Assembly (NCBI RefSeq): GCF_900220975.1 | Contig: NZ_OBQD01000012.1 | Coordinates: 150,897 to 214,896 of the forward strand | Origin: Rhizobium subbaraonis | GTDB taxonomy: Bacteria; Pseudomonadota; Alphaproteobacteria; Rhizobiales; Rhizobiaceae | Reading direction: 5' to 3' | DNA: 64,000 nucleotides | Part shown: positions 1 through 9,283 of the stretch, one piece after another | How positions within the stretch are numbered: position 1 is the first letter of the stretch | Layout: each line of letters opens with the position of its first letter | Made by a program: the position numbers and the translations under genes | Notes under the pieces: generated by a model | What the model was told of the DNA's origin: nothing | Database searches by the model: none | What the model saw: the letters and a program-made list of their open reading frames with translations, nothing else

Positions 1-142
1 GCCGCACGGGTTCGAATACGACACATGCGAGGTGGGGCGCGGCTGGGCGGAGACGAAGGGACCGATCGAGCTCTCGCTTGCCGACAGCCACGCCCATTTC
101 AGCAGGCTGCACATGACCGGCGCCGGCGTCGTCCACGGCTGA
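1..142 (+). CDS. DUF1326 domain-containing protein, C-terminal end (partial)
   Basis: The first 142 bases hold an open frame (frame 2) of 46 codons ending in TGA at 140-142, six bases before the next gene. The visible tail contains GRGWAETKGPIELSLADSHA and ends in HMTGAGVVHG. Its position directly before a DUF2182 membrane protein suggests the DUF1326 family, whose genes commonly sit there; the paired proteins have no established function. The N-terminal part lies outside the window, so the family call rests on context and a short tail. Confidence 0.55.
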   Translation, partial: PHGFEYDTCEVGRGWAETKGPIELSLADSHAHFSRLHMTGAGVVHG

Positions 143-148
143 AACATC

Positions 149-1177
149 ATGGGAGACCCAGCACTCGAAAGGCTGCTCAAGCGCGACCGGGCAATCGTCG
201 CCGTGTGCCTGGTTGTCATGACGGTGCTAGCCTGGCTCTACCTGCTCTCGCTCGCCCGATCCATGGGCGCGGCCCACGTGCCGGTGAACGGCGCGGGCAC
301 CATGGAAGGCATGCCGGGAATGGAGGATATGCCGGGGATGGACATGTCGGGTATGCAGACCTCCGACGTGGCGCCGGCGGGATGGAACTCGGACAATACG
401 GTGCTCGTGGTCGCCATGTGGTTCGTGATGATGGTCGGTATGATGCTGCCGTCAGCCGCGCCGATGATTCTCCTCTATGCCCGGGTGGGGCGCCATGCGA
501 GCGCGAAGGGGGCCCCCTTTGCGGCAACCGGCGTGTTCTGCGCCGGCTATCTTGCAGTCTGGTTCCTGTTTTCGCTCGCAGCGACGCTGGCACAGTGGAT
601 ATTGGAGCAGGCGGTGCTGATCACGCCGATGCTGGACAGCGCGAGCCCCCTTCTCAGCGCAGCCCTTCTGATCACGGCCGGGCTCTACCAATGGACACCG
701 CTGAAGAGCGCATGCCTCGGCAAGTGCCGCGCGCCGGCCGCCTTCCTGCAGGCCGCCGGCGGCTTCAGGCGCGATGCGGCCGGTGCGTTTCTCATGGGCA
801 TGCGCCACGGCGCCTACTGCGTCGGCTGCTGCTGGCCGCTGATGCTGCTGCTGTTCGTCGGCGGGGTGATGAACATCCTGTGGATCGCCGTGATCGCAAT
901 CTTCGTGCTGGCGGAGAAGCTTCTGCCCGGCGGCGACCGCATGGGCCGCGCCGCTGGCGTCGTTCTGATAGCCGCCGGCGCATGGCTGATGCTGCGCGGG
1001 ATGGCGCACGCGGAACCGCTGCAGCGGCTGTCGCTGGCGGCTCTCGGCATGAAAACACCCGCGTGGATCAAATACCACGCGGGCGTCCACGATCTTCTTC
1101 CTTCGACTACGCCGGAGCAGCCGACAAAGGCGGCGATGAGGGGCCTCACGCCGCCTTGGCGACGTGATACTCCTTGA
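149..1177 (+). CDS. DUF2182 domain-containing integral membrane protein with Met-rich segment
   Basis: The 342-residue protein has an N-terminal membrane helix (about residues 17-37), a hydrophilic loop very rich in methionine (about 51-71; MEGMPGM and MDMSGM repeats), and then several further membrane segments. Conserved cysteines typical of DUF2182 are present: CLGKC near residue 190 and CVGCC near 227. The family is described as predicted metal-binding membrane proteins; the methionine repeats resemble copper-binding stretches of periplasmic copper proteins. It follows the DUF1326 gene by 6 bp, so the two are probably cotranscribed. Its 3' end overlaps the convergent prfC by 32 bp. Metal handling is an inference. 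Confidence 0.75.
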   Translation: MGDPALERLLKRDRAIVAVCLVVMTVLAWLYLLSLARSMGAAHVPVNGAGTMEGMPGMEDMPGMDMSGMQTSDVAPAGWNSDNTVLVVAMWFVMMVGMMLPSAAPMILLYARVGRHASAKGAPFAATGVFCAGYLAVWFLFSLAATLAQWILEQAVLITPMLDSASPLLSAALLITAGLYQWTPLKSACLGKCRAPAAFLQAAGGFRRDAAGAFLMGMRHGAYCVGCCWPLMLLLFVGGVMNILWIAVIAIFVLAEKLLPGGDRMGRAAGVVLIAAGAWLMLRGMAHAEPLQRLSLAALGMKTPAWIKYHAGVHDLLPSTTPEQPTKAAMRGLTPPWRRDTP

Positions 1178-2729
1178 TCGCTGCCATCTTTATCGCCGGA
1201 TAGCGCTCGGCCTCGTAGCGCAGCGAGAACGCGTCCTGCGCCAGGAACACCGGGTCGCCGTCGAGATCGCGGGCGATGTCGCCACGCCGCGCGGTGACGA
1301 ACTTGTCCAGGTCAACGGGACTGTCGGCCGAGATCCAGCGGCAGACGGAGAAGCGCGACATCTCGAAAGACACCGGCAGACCGTATTCCGCCTGCAGGCG
1401 CTCCTTCAGCACGTCGAGCTGCAGCGCGCCGACAACGCCGACGATCGCAGGCGAACCGTCCTCCGGTGAAAACAGCTGCACGACGCCCTCTTCGGCCATC
1501 TGCTGCAGGGCTTCCTTCAGCTTCTTCGCCTTCATCGCGTCCTCGAGGCGGACGCGGCGCAGGATTTCCGGCGAGAAGTTCGGTACGCCCTCGAAGACCA
1601 GCGCCTCGCCCTCGGTCAGCGTATCGCCGATGCGCAGCGTGCCGTGGTTCGGAATGCCGACCACGTCGCCGGCATAGGCCGTATCGGCAAGCTGGCGCTG
1701 CGAGGCGAAGAAGAACTGCGGCGCGGTGAGACCAAGCTGCTTTCCAGTGCGCGACAGCCGCGCCTTCATGCCGCGCTCCAGCTTGCCGGAGCAGACGCGG
1801 GCGAAGGCGATGCGGTCGCGGTGGTTCGGGTCCATGTTCGCCTGGATCTTGAACACGAAGGCAGTCATCTTGTCTTCGGCAGCATGCACGGTGCGGGTGT
1901 CGGCAACCTGGTCGCGCGGCGGCGGGGCAAAGGCACCGAGCGCATTGATGAGGTCGCGCACGCCGAAATTGCGCAAGGCCGAGCCGAAGAAAACGGGTGT
2001 CAGGTGGCCTTCGAGGAAAGCCTTCTTATCGAACGGCTTGCAGGCCTCGATCGCCAGGGAAAGCTCGTCGACAAACGCCGCGCGCTCGTTTTCCGGCAGC
2101 CGATGCGAGGCCGTCTCCGGATCGTTGACGCGGGTCAGGCGTTCTTGCGTATCCGAGCCGCGCACCTCGTTGGTGGAGAGGTGGTAGGAGCCGCAGAAGG
2201 TCTTCGAGCGGCCGATCGGCCAGGTCACCGGCGCGCAATCGAGCGCCAGCTTCTCCTCGACCTCGTCCAGGATCTCGAAGGGATCGCGGCTCTCGCGGTC
2301 CATCTTGTTGACGAAGGTGATGATCGGGATGTCGCGCATGCGGCAGACCTCGAACAGCTTCAGCGTCCGCGGCTCGATACCCTTTGCCGCGTCGATGACC
2401 ATGACAGCCGCGTCGACCGCCGTCAGCGTGCGGTAGGTGTCGTCGGCGAAGTCCTCGTGGCCGGGCGTGTCGAGAATGTTGAAGACATTGCCTTCATATT
2501 CGAACGTCATCACCGAGGTCACGACCGAGATGCCGCGCTCGCGCTCGATCTTCATCCAGTCCGAGCGGGTCTGGATGCGGTCCTTCTTGGCCTTGACCTC
2601 GCCGGCGAGCTGGATCGCGCCGCCGAACAGCAGCAGCTTTTCGGTCAGCGTCGTCTTGCCCGCGTCCGGGTGGGCGATAATAGCAAAGGTGCGGCGGCGG
2701 GAGACCGCCTCGGCGAGACTTTCTGCCAT
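1146..2729 (-). CDS. prfC: peptide chain release factor 3
   Basis: RF3 is a translational GTPase that recycles RF1/RF2 from the ribosome after termination. The N-terminus carries the G1 loop HPDAGKT (residues 20-26), then DTPGHEDF and NKMDRE in the expected order, followed by the beta-barrel and C-terminal domains. The ATG at 2729 gives 527 residues, the usual RF3 length. The frame stays open further upstream, but that extension has no family similarity I recognise and would overlap the divergent dut promoter. The 3' end overlaps the convergent DUF2182 gene. Confidence 0.96.
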   Translation of the reverse strand: MAESLAEAVSRRRTFAIIAHPDAGKTTLTEKLLLFGGAIQLAGEVKAKKDRIQTRSDWMKIERERGISVVTSVMTFEYEGNVFNILDTPGHEDFADDTYRTLTAVDAAVMVIDAAKGIEPRTLKLFEVCRMRDIPIITFVNKMDRESRDPFEILDEVEEKLALDCAPVTWPIGRSKTFCGSYHLSTNEVRGSDTQERLTRVNDPETASHRLPENERAAFVDELSLAIEACKPFDKKAFLEGHLTPVFFGSALRNFGVRDLINALGAFAPPPRDQVADTRTVHAAEDKMTAFVFKIQANMDPNHRDRIAFARVCSGKLERGMKARLSRTGKQLGLTAPQFFFASQRQLADTAYAGDVVGIPNHGTLRIGDTLTEGEALVFEGVPNFSPEILRRVRLEDAMKAKKLKEALQQMAEEGVVQLFSPEDGSPAIVGVVGALQLDVLKERLQAEYGLPVSFEMSRFSVCRWISADSPVDLDKFVTARRGDIARDLDGDPVFLAQDAFSLRYEAERYPAIKMAAIKEYHVAKAA

Positions 2730-2826
2730 GTCGTGAAAATCCTGTTGATCGCGCGCTATGTAACGGTTCCGTGGAAAACTTTCAATTCGCGTTTGACCCG
2801 GACAGCAGCCGATCCGCAAATGGGGG

Positions 2827-3297
2827 ATGAACATCCGACACGCTCCCCACCCGACCCTGAACCTCGTCCGCCTGCCGCATGGCGCCGGCCTCGATCTGCC
2901 GGCGTACGAAACGGCCGGCGCTGCCGGCATGGACCTGCGCGCCGCGGTCGAGACCGGCGAGACGCTGGTGCTTGCCCCGGGCAGCCGCGCGCTGGTGCCG
3001 ACCGGCTTCATCTTCGAGATACCGGAGGGCTACGAGGCACAGATCCGCCCACGCTCCGGCCTCGCCTTCAAGCACGGCATTACCTGCCTGAATACGCCCG
3101 GCACGATCGATAGCGACTATCGCGGCGAAGTGAAGGTGCTGCTGGTCAACCTCGGTGCGGCGGATTTCGTCATCGATCGCGGCATGCGCATCGCCCAGAT
3201 GGTGATCGCGCCGGTCGTGCAGGCGCAGGTGCGCGAGGTGACGGAGGCGGGCGCGACCGAGCGGGGTGCGGGCGGCTTCGGTTCGACCGGGGTCTAA
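2827..3297 (+). CDS. dut: deoxyuridine 5'-triphosphate nucleotidohydrolase (dUTPase)
   Basis: This enzyme hydrolyses dUTP to dUMP and diphosphate, keeping uracil out of DNA and feeding dTMP synthesis. The 156-residue protein shows the five motifs of trimeric dUTPases in order: [17 protein letters not shown], the catalytic-Asp motif [18 protein letters not shown], and the C-terminal GAGGFGSTG arm. A purine-rich GGGGG stretch precedes the ATG. It is divergent from prfC and 14 bp ahead of a GNAT gene, so those two may be cotranscribed. Confidence 0.96.
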   Translation: MNIRHAPHPTLNLVRLPHGAGLDLPAYETAGAAGMDLRAAVETGETLVLAPGSRALVPTGFIFEIPEGYEAQIRPRSGLAFKHGITCLNTPGTIDSDYRGEVKVLLVNLGAADFVIDRGMRIAQMVIAPVVQAQVREVTEAGATERGAGGFGSTGV

Positions 3298-3311
3298 GGA
3301 ACAACCGGCAG

Positions 3312-4208
3312 ATGACTGACGATCGGGCCGGGCTGATCTTTCGCGAGGACTATTTCGGCGATCCCGCCGGCTGGGCGGCGGTGAAGGCGCTGCTTGTCGA
3401 CGTCTTCGGCGTCGATGTCAGCCCGCTCGACCGGCTGGGCGGACCTGACCAGACACTGATGTCGTCGGCCTGGTTCGACGAAAGCGCGCGGTGCGTGGCG
3501 AATTTTTCCGCCTTTTCGATGCCGCTCGTGATCGATGGGCGCCCGGTGAAAGCGGCCGCGCTGCAATCCGGTGCAGTGCTGCCGCAATATCGTGGTCGTG
3601 GCCTCTTCCGCGATCTCGTCCGCCGCGTGCTGCAGCGCTGCGACGCGCAGGGCTTCGAAGCGATCTTGCTCTACACCGACAAGCCGCAGCTCTACGAACC
3701 CTACGGTTTCGGGATCCTGCCGGAACATCGCTTTGCCGGGGGTGCGCCGGCCGTGAGCGCGGCATCGCCGTCCTTCCGCACGCTCGACATGAACGATGCC
3801 GACGACGTTTCCCTTGTTCGCGGCCTACTGGAAAGCCGCGCTGCGGTCTCGCAGCGACTTGCCGTGATCCGGAACATGCAGACGTTCCTGCTCAACACCG
3901 TGCTCGTGCAGGGCGTGACGTTCAGCCTCCTGCCGCAGCATTCGGCCGTCGTTGCCTGGAGCGAAAACGCAGAGGGCACCGTTTTCACGCTGCACGACGT
4001 GGTGGCTGCCAGCATGCCATCGCTTTGCGAGATCCTGCAGGCCATTGGAAGGCAGCCGGAAAGGGTCGAAGTTCTGTTCGCCCCGGATCAGCTTGGCTGG
4101 CAGGGCGAAGGCATTCCCGAAGACGGCGATCTGCGCTTCATGCTGCGCAGCCAGCCCGGCCTTTCCCCGAATGGTCCTTGCCGGCTTTCGCCCATGGCAG
4201 AGTTCTGA
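3312..4208 (+). CDS. GNAT family N-acetyltransferase
   Basis: The 298-residue protein has a GNAT fold in its first half. The acetyl-CoA-binding motif is visible as LPQYRGRGLFRDLV around residues 93-106, and LYTDKPQLYEPYGF follows as motif B. A long C-terminal half after about residue 145 resembles the two-domain Eis-like acetyltransferases. The substrate cannot be predicted. It starts 14 bp after dut, suggesting a shared transcript. Confidence 0.8.
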   Translation: MTDDRAGLIFREDYFGDPAGWAAVKALLVDVFGVDVSPLDRLGGPDQTLMSSAWFDESARCVANFSAFSMPLVIDGRPVKAAALQSGAVLPQYRGRGLFRDLVRRVLQRCDAQGFEAILLYTDKPQLYEPYGFGILPEHRFAGGAPAVSAASPSFRTLDMNDADDVSLVRGLLESRAAVSQRLAVIRNMQTFLLNTVLVQGVTFSLLPQHSAVVAWSENAEGTVFTLHDVVAASMPSLCEILQAIGRQPERVEVLFAPDQLGWQGEGIPEDGDLRFMLRSQPGLSPNGPCRLSPMAEF

Positions 4209-4580
4209 GCCGCATTTAAGGGCTAAGCCCCCGGCAGCCGCCGCTTTGCCGAGGTCGGCACGACCGTCGACCTGCTGGTCTTCGCGCGCTCTGCACTGCC
4301 AGCCAAAAGCCCGTCGAAGTTCTTCCATGCGTGCAAAGATGCGCGCCTTGAAACGGTCGCCACCGGTGACCTTGCCGCATTCCACGCATTGCGGCATCTC
4401 CTGGACCATCCACTTTAAGATGTGGAACGGACCCCGGCATGTCCCGCAGCCGGTACAGTTTGCAGGCTCCGCAGTCATCCTGCGGCGGGCGTGGCGCTTG
4501 GCCGGCCGGCGTGCGGCCCGATCCATTCCTACGCCTGGGCGGGTAACGTCCGGCAACACGCCGGACGTTAACCGGATTCT
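4209..4580. other. 372-bp intergenic interval
   Basis: This interval lies between the convergent GNAT gene and dps. Open frames exist on both strands, one on the minus strand with CTGCGTC and CVEC clusters, but that frame continues antisense deep into the GNAT gene and matches no family I recognise. The only clear element is the hairpin at 4544-4570. Confidence 0.4.
4544..4570 (-). terminator. hairpin downstream of dps
   Basis: A perfect inverted repeat (TAACGTCCGGC, 5-base loop, GCCGGACGTTA) begins 10 bp past the dps stop. It is probably the dps transcription terminator, although it lacks a clear U-run. Confidence 0.55.
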
Positions 4581-5099
4581 TCACTTCGCCTGTCGGGTCG
4601 TCTCGAACAGGAACCAGGTGCGGCGCTCGGCCTCGTCGATCCAGTTTTCCAGGAGGCTGGCGGTGGCGACGTCGTTGTGCTCGTCGCACAGGTCGTGCGT
4701 TTCACGTAGGAGGGAGACCAGGTGCTTGTTGTCCTCCAGCAGTTCGGCCAGCATGTCCCCGGGCGTCACGTAGTCGGCGTCATTGTCGGGGATCCGCTGC
4801 AGCCGTGCCGCATGGCCGATGGAACGCAGGGTTGTTCCGCCAATCTTGCGGGCCCGCTCGGCAATGTCGTCCGTCGTCGCGAAGATCTGCTCGGCCTGTT
4901 CGTCCAGCAGCAGGTGGTAATCACGAAAGTGGGGGCCTGAGACGTGCCAGTGGAAATTTTTCGTCTTGAGGTACAATGCGAACATGTCGGCAAGGAGGGT
5001 GGTGAGCGCGGCCGAGATATCGGTGATCGCATTCGAGGGCAAACCGGAGGGGGTCTTGAGTGGTGCAATCCTGCGTTTTTCGGCAGAGGAGGAAGACAT
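4581..5099 (-). CDS. dps: Dps family DNA-binding ferritin-like protein
   Basis: Dps proteins form dodecameric shells that oxidise and store iron and protect DNA during starvation and oxidative stress. The 172-residue protein has the ferritin-like four-helix fold. The inter-subunit ferroxidase residues are visible in KTKNFHWHVSGPHFRDYHLLLDEQ (His, His, Asp, Asp/Glu spacing as in Dps). The ATG at 5099 is chosen because AAGGAGAG lies just upstream; the frame is open further 5' without similarity. It is divergent from the exporter gene at 5375 and followed by a strong hairpin. Confidence 0.93.
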   Translation of the reverse strand: MSSSSAEKRRIAPLKTPSGLPSNAITDISAALTTLLADMFALYLKTKNFHWHVSGPHFRDYHLLLDEQAEQIFATTDDIAERARKIGGTTLRSIGHAARLQRIPDNDADYVTPGDMLAELLEDNKHLVSLLRETHDLCDEHNDVATASLLENWIDEAERRTWFLFETTRQAK

Positions 5100-5374
5100 G
5101 CGGGCTCTCCTTGTTGGGACAGATAAGGCAATGAACCGACGCAACGTGCACTTGGCGCTCGTCGGGAAATCGAAATCGGGCCGCTCTTCGGCGGTTGACG
5201 ACCGCACCAAAGCTAGAGCGAAGGGCGCAATCTTCAACGGCCTTCGGCCTGTCGCGCGCCTTGTCCGGCATGCCGGCCGCGCCCGATTTTCTTTGCCGCC
5301 AAACGCGCTCCCTGCCGGGCGCTTGAAAGCCCATCTGCCGAGGCGTAGAGAGAACACAGAAGAGAGATCCAGAC

Positions 5375-5992
5375 ATGACCCTTGCCGCCCTTCTTGCCTA
5401 TAGCGGAGCCCTCTTCATTGCTGCGGTGATCCCCGGCCCGGGCATCACCGCGATCGTTGCCCGCGCGCTCGGCTCGGGCTTCCGAGAGACGTTCTTCATG
5501 GGACTGGGGCTGATCCTCGGCGACATGATCTACCTCACGGCGGTGATCCTGGGGCTCGCCTTCATCGCACAGACGTTTACGACCGCCTTCATGGTCATCA
5601 AGATCGCGGGCGCACTCTATCTCGGCTATATCGCGTGGAAGCTCTGGACCACGGGCCTCGTGCCGCAGGAAATCCAGGCACGCCGCTCATCGAACGTCGC
5701 GATGTCGTTTCTTTCCGGGCTGCTGGTCACGCTGGGCAATCCGAAGACGATGCTATTCTACGTGGCGCTCGTGCCGACGCTCATCGATCTCGGCGCGATC
5801 GGCCTGAACGACTATGGGCTGCTGCTGGGGGCGACCTTCGTCGTGCTTCTCGTCGTGCTGATCCCTTACATGGCGCTGGCCTCGCGGGCGCGCACGCTTT
5901 TGAAGAAGCCGAGCGCGCTACGTACGTTGAACCGCGTGGCAGCGGGCATCCTTGCCAGCACCGCGGCCTACATCGCAACGCGCGCTGCTTGA
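5375..5992 (+). CDS. LysE/RhtB family amino-acid exporter
   Basis: The 205-residue inner-membrane protein has about six hydrophobic segments and the family signature near the N-terminus (AAVIPGPGITAIVARALGSG, residues 14-33). Members export amino acids such as lysine, homoserine or threonine, or related metabolites; the substrate here is unknown. GAGAGA precedes the start. It stands alone between divergent dps and cysK. Confidence 0.85.
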   Translation: MTLAALLAYSGALFIAAVIPGPGITAIVARALGSGFRETFFMGLGLILGDMIYLTAVILGLAFIAQTFTTAFMVIKIAGALYLGYIAWKLWTTGLVPQEIQARRSSNVAMSFLSGLLVTLGNPKTMLFYVALVPTLIDLGAIGLNDYGLLLGATFVVLLVVLIPYMALASRARTLLKKPSALRTLNRVAAGILASTAAYIATRAA

Positions 5993-6126
5993 AATAAAGA
6001 TTTCCATTCAACCGGATTGCGAAGCGTTTTTTCCACTCCGTCGGCCACACATGGGTGATCCCCCACTGGTCTCGGCTGCCGTCGAAACCTATTCTCCCCT
6101 CAATGCAGATTTGAAGGGAGATTGAA

Positions 6127-7095
6127 ATGCCTGAGACCCGCAAGCCCGGCCGCGGCCGCGTCTACGCCTCCATAACCGAGACGATCGGCGATACGCCGAT
6201 CGTGCGCCTCGACAAGCTCGCAAGGGAGAAGGGCGTCAAGGCCAATCTTCTGGCAAAGCTGGAATTCTTCAACCCGATCGCCTCGGTGAAGGACCGCATC
6301 GGCGTCGCCATGATCGAGGCGCTGGAGGCACAGAGCAAAATCACCCCCGGCAAGACCACGCTGATCGAGCCGACATCGGGTAACACCGGCATCGCGCTCG
6401 CCTTTGCCGCGGCCGCAAAGGGTTACAAGCTGATCCTCACCATGCCGGAGACAATGTCGATCGAGCGCCGCAAGATGCTGGCGCTGCTGGGTGCAGAACT
6501 CGTACTCACCGAAGGGCCGAAAGGCATGAAGGGGGCAATCGCCAAGGCGGAAGAGCTGGCATCGACGCTTCCCGATGCCGTCATTCCGCAGCAGTTCGAA
6601 AATCCTGCCAATCCGGAAATTCACCGCAAGACGACGGCCGAGGAGATCTGGAACGATACCGAGGGCCAGGTCGACATCCTCGTTTCCGGCATCGGTACCG
6701 GCGGCACGATCACCGGCGCCGGTCAGGTGCTGAAGCAGAAGAAGCCGGGCCTCAAGGTGGTCGCGGTCGAGCCCGCAGACAGCCCGGTCCTTTCCGGCGG
6801 CAATCCCGGACCGCACAAGATCCAGGGAATCGGCGCCGGCTTTGCGCCGGCGATCCTCGATACCAAGATCTACGACGAGGTCGTCACCGTCAGCAACGAC
6901 GAGGCATTCGAGAACGCCCGGCTGGTGGCGCGGCTCGAAGGGGTGCCGGTCGGCATCTCCTCCGGTGCGGCACTGACCGCGGCCATCAAGGTGGGCAGCC
7001 GCCCCGAGAATACGGGAAAGACCATCGTCGTCATCATTCCCTCCTTTGCCGAACGTTATCTCTCAACCGCACTGTTCGAGGGTCTGGGCGGCTGA
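6127..7095 (+). CDS. cysK: cysteine synthase A (O-acetylserine sulfhydrylase)
   Basis: This PLP enzyme makes cysteine from O-acetylserine and sulfide. The 322-residue protein contains the PLP-lysine motif SVKDR (Lys55), the substrate loop TSGNTG (83-88), and the phosphate-binding GTGGT near residues 192-196. The C-terminal region is typical of CysK rather than CBS. AGGGAG lies 4 bases before the ATG. It appears monocistronic, with a hairpin 25 bp downstream. Confidence 0.94.
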   Translation: MPETRKPGRGRVYASITETIGDTPIVRLDKLAREKGVKANLLAKLEFFNPIASVKDRIGVAMIEALEAQSKITPGKTTLIEPTSGNTGIALAFAAAAKGYKLILTMPETMSIERRKMLALLGAELVLTEGPKGMKGAIAKAEELASTLPDAVIPQQFENPANPEIHRKTTAEEIWNDTEGQVDILVSGIGTGGTITGAGQVLKQKKPGLKVVAVEPADSPVLSGGNPGPHKIQGIGAGFAPAILDTKIYDEVVTVSNDEAFENARLVARLEGVPVGISSGAALTAAIKVGSRPENTGKTIVVIIPSFAERYLSTALFEGLGG

Positions 7096-7119
7096 TCCCA
7101 AGCCGCCGAGCTTGCCGTG

Positions 7120-7152
7120 AGACGGGCGCTCCGCCCAGGATGCGCCCCGTCT
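7120..7152 (+). terminator. probable cysK terminator
   Basis: An inverted repeat with AGACGGG(CGC) on the left and GCGC(C)CCGTCT on the right (about 10 bp with one bulge) is followed by a short TTTC. It lies 25 bp after the cysK stop. The rest of 7096-7317 shows no gene. Confidence 0.5.
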
Positions 7153-7317
7153 TTCCCGCTCGGCGCCGCCTCTCAAGTGTCGCTACCGCCGCAGCGAGCG
7201 GTCGCGCGGGGGAATGGCGCAACTCTGCAAAGCCGTGCGCGGCTCAGGAGATGGGCTTGTGGCCTACGCACGGCCCCCGCGGATCGACGATCGGATCGAG
7301 ACGCGTGTTGTTCGCGC

Positions 7318-8850
7318 TCAGGCCGCCGCGGCCAGACGCTCCCCTGCAATCCGGTAGGAAATCGCTTCGGCGAGATGTATGCGGCCGACGATATCCTTGC
7401 CGTCGAGATCGGCGAGCGTGCGGGCGACCTTGAGCACACGATGATAGCCGCGGGCGGAAAAGCGCATCTTTTCGGCCGCGTCCCGCAGCAATTGCAGACC
7501 GCCGGGATCGGGTTCGACGATACGCTCGATCAGCGCGGTCGACGCCCGGGCATTTGTGGAAATCCCGGAGTGGCCGAGGGCTAGAAACCGGTCACGCTGC
7601 GCCTCACGCGCCCGCGCCACGCGTGCGGCCACCGCGGCACTGGCCTCCGCCGCCATCGGCCGGATCAGATCGCTCGCCGAGACAGCCGGCACATCGATGC
7701 GGATGTCGATACGGTCCATCAACGGCGCGGAGATACGGGACTGGTAGTCGGCCATGCAGCGCGGACCGCGCGCGCAGGTCTGCCCCGGCTCGCCCGCCAT
7801 GCCGCAACGGCACGGGTTCATCGCAGCGACCAGCTGGATTGCGGCGGGATAGCTGACCCGATGATTGGCACGCGCAATGACGCATTCGCCGGTTTCGAGC
7901 GGCTGGCGCAACGCATCCAGAACCTGAGGAGAAAACTCCGGGAACTCGTCAAGGAACAGAACGCCGTGATGGGCCAGCGACGCCTCGCCGGGGCGAGCGC
8001 GAAAACCGCCGCCGACGAGAGCTGCCATGGTCGCCGAATGGTGCGGCGCGCGATAGGGGCGGCGGTCGGACAGACGCCCGCCGGCCAGCTGGCCGGCGAT
8101 GGAATGGATCATCGAGACTTCGAGAAGTTCGGCAGGCGCCAGTGGCGGCAGTATCGACGGCAGGCGCGCAGCGAGCATCGACTTGCCGGATCCCGGGGGC
8201 CCCACCATCAAGAGGTTGTGTCCGCCGGCGGCGGCGACCTCCAGCGCACGCTTGGCGCTTTCCTGGCCCTTGATGTCAGCGAGATCGGGCAGGTTCGCGG
8301 GCGCTGCGCGAATTGCGGGTTCGGGACGCGACAGCACCTGGGTGCCGCGAAAATGGTTCGCCAGCGCGATCAGGCTTCGCGGCGCGAGGATGTCGAGCTC
8401 GCTCCCCGCCCACGCCGCTTCCGCGCCGCTGTCGGCGGGGCATATCAATCCCTTGCCGAGGGCGTTGGCGCCGATCGCGGCCGGCAGCGCTCCGGCGATG
8501 GCGGCAATCGTGCCGTCGAGATTGAGTTCGCCGATCACGACATAGCCCTCCAGGGCATCGGCGGGAATGGCGCCGAGCGCAGCCATCAGGCCCAGGGCGA
8601 TGGGGAGATCAAAGTGGCTGCCCTCCTTCGGCAGGTCGGCAGGCGCGAGATTAACCGTCACGCGCTTGGCCGGCAGCGACAGCCCCGAGGCATGAAGGGC
8701 GGCCTGGACTCGTTCGCGGCTTTCCGCCACCGCCTTGTCCGGAAGGCCGACGATCTGCATGCCGACCTTGCCGGGCGCCACCATCACCTGGACATCGACG
8801 GGAACGCCGTCGATGCCCTGAAATGCAACCGTACTGACCCGTGCCACCAT
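7318..8850 (-). CDS. comM: YifB/ComM family Mg-chelatase-like AAA+ ATPase
   Basis: ComM is an AAA+ helicase that promotes branch migration during natural transformation and recombination. The 510-residue protein has the N-terminal Lon-protease-like ChlI domain (VGLPDKAVAESRERV), the Walker A motif GPPGSGKSM near residue 220, Walker B LFLDEFPEF near 300, and the C-terminal Mg-chelatase domain with a zinc-ligand-like CRCGMAGEPGQTC. The ATG at 8850 gives the normal family length. A candidate LexA box lies 159 bp upstream at 9009-9023. It is convergent with cysK. Confidence 0.92.
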   Translation of the reverse strand: MVARVSTVAFQGIDGVPVDVQVMVAPGKVGMQIVGLPDKAVAESRERVQAALHASGLSLPAKRVTVNLAPADLPKEGSHFDLPIALGLMAALGAIPADALEGYVVIGELNLDGTIAAIAGALPAAIGANALGKGLICPADSGAEAAWAGSELDILAPRSLIALANHFRGTQVLSRPEPAIRAAPANLPDLADIKGQESAKRALEVAAAGGHNLLMVGPPGSGKSMLAARLPSILPPLAPAELLEVSMIHSIAGQLAGGRLSDRRPYRAPHHSATMAALVGGGFRARPGEASLAHHGVLFLDEFPEFSPQVLDALRQPLETGECVIARANHRVSYPAAIQLVAAMNPCRCGMAGEPGQTCARGPRCMADYQSRISAPLMDRIDIRIDVPAVSASDLIRPMAAEASAAVAARVARAREAQRDRFLALGHSGISTNARASTALIERIVEPDPGGLQLLRDAAEKMRFSARGYHRVLKVARTLADLDGKDIVGRIHLAEAISYRIAGERLAAAA

Positions 8851-9283
8851 GAATGCCCCCTGCGGCGGCCTCATGCCGCCGAACGTGCTGGCGAAAGAAG
8901 TGCGCATGACGGGAAGCGAGCTTGCGGCTTCCCACAATTGCATCCGCCCACCACAACCAATCTTCAAGTTGCGGTTGACACGATTACACGGGACGCGGAA
9001 TATAACAAGAACAATTATCGAACAAACGCGCGTATTTTTCCCGCTCAGGCTGCATCAGGTTGCAATGGGAGAACACACGGTCCGTTTCCTTCTGCGTCAC
9101 GGGGCCCCTGCCCGCCGACGGATGATGTCCACGGGCACATGTGCACGCGCGGGTATCAACGGAAGGAAGCGGAACGCAGGAACGATGGTCGACCCTTGTC
9201 CATCATCCGTACCTGCGCCCGGCATTGCGGGCGCCGGCTGAACGCTCGGGCGCGACCGCCGCTTGGAATATCGGCGCGATTGC
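8851..9283. other. 433-bp interval between gshB and comM
   Basis: No convincing gene is present. AT-rich sequence at about 8960-9030 contains the LexA box described separately, a plus-strand TTGACA (8975-8980) with AATATA/TATAAC 18-20 bp later, and minus-strand promoter-like TTGTTC and TATATT. A GC-rich hairpin (GCGCCCG/CGGGCGC, 9215-9234) lies before the gshB end. A small RNA from the plus-strand promoter is possible but unsupported. Confidence 0.35.
9009..9023 (-). promoter_or_regulatory. candidate LexA (SOS) box for comM
   Basis: The sequence is GAAC-N7-GAAC on the plus strand (GTTC-N7-GTTC on the comM strand), an exact match to the direct-repeat LexA site of alphaproteobacteria. It overlaps a promoter-like TTGTTC upstream of comM. 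As I recall, comM has been reported in alphaproteobacterial LexA regulons. Confidence 0.65.

Noticed and set aside
1644..3113. Long plus-strand frame opposite prfC
   Set aside because: It is antisense to prfC and crosses into dut; the composition is that of a shadow frame in high-GC DNA.
3825..4478. Minus-strand frame with CTGCGTC and CVEC cysteine clusters beside dps
   Set aside because: It runs nearly 400 bases antisense through the well-supported GNAT gene and matches no zinc-ribbon family clearly.
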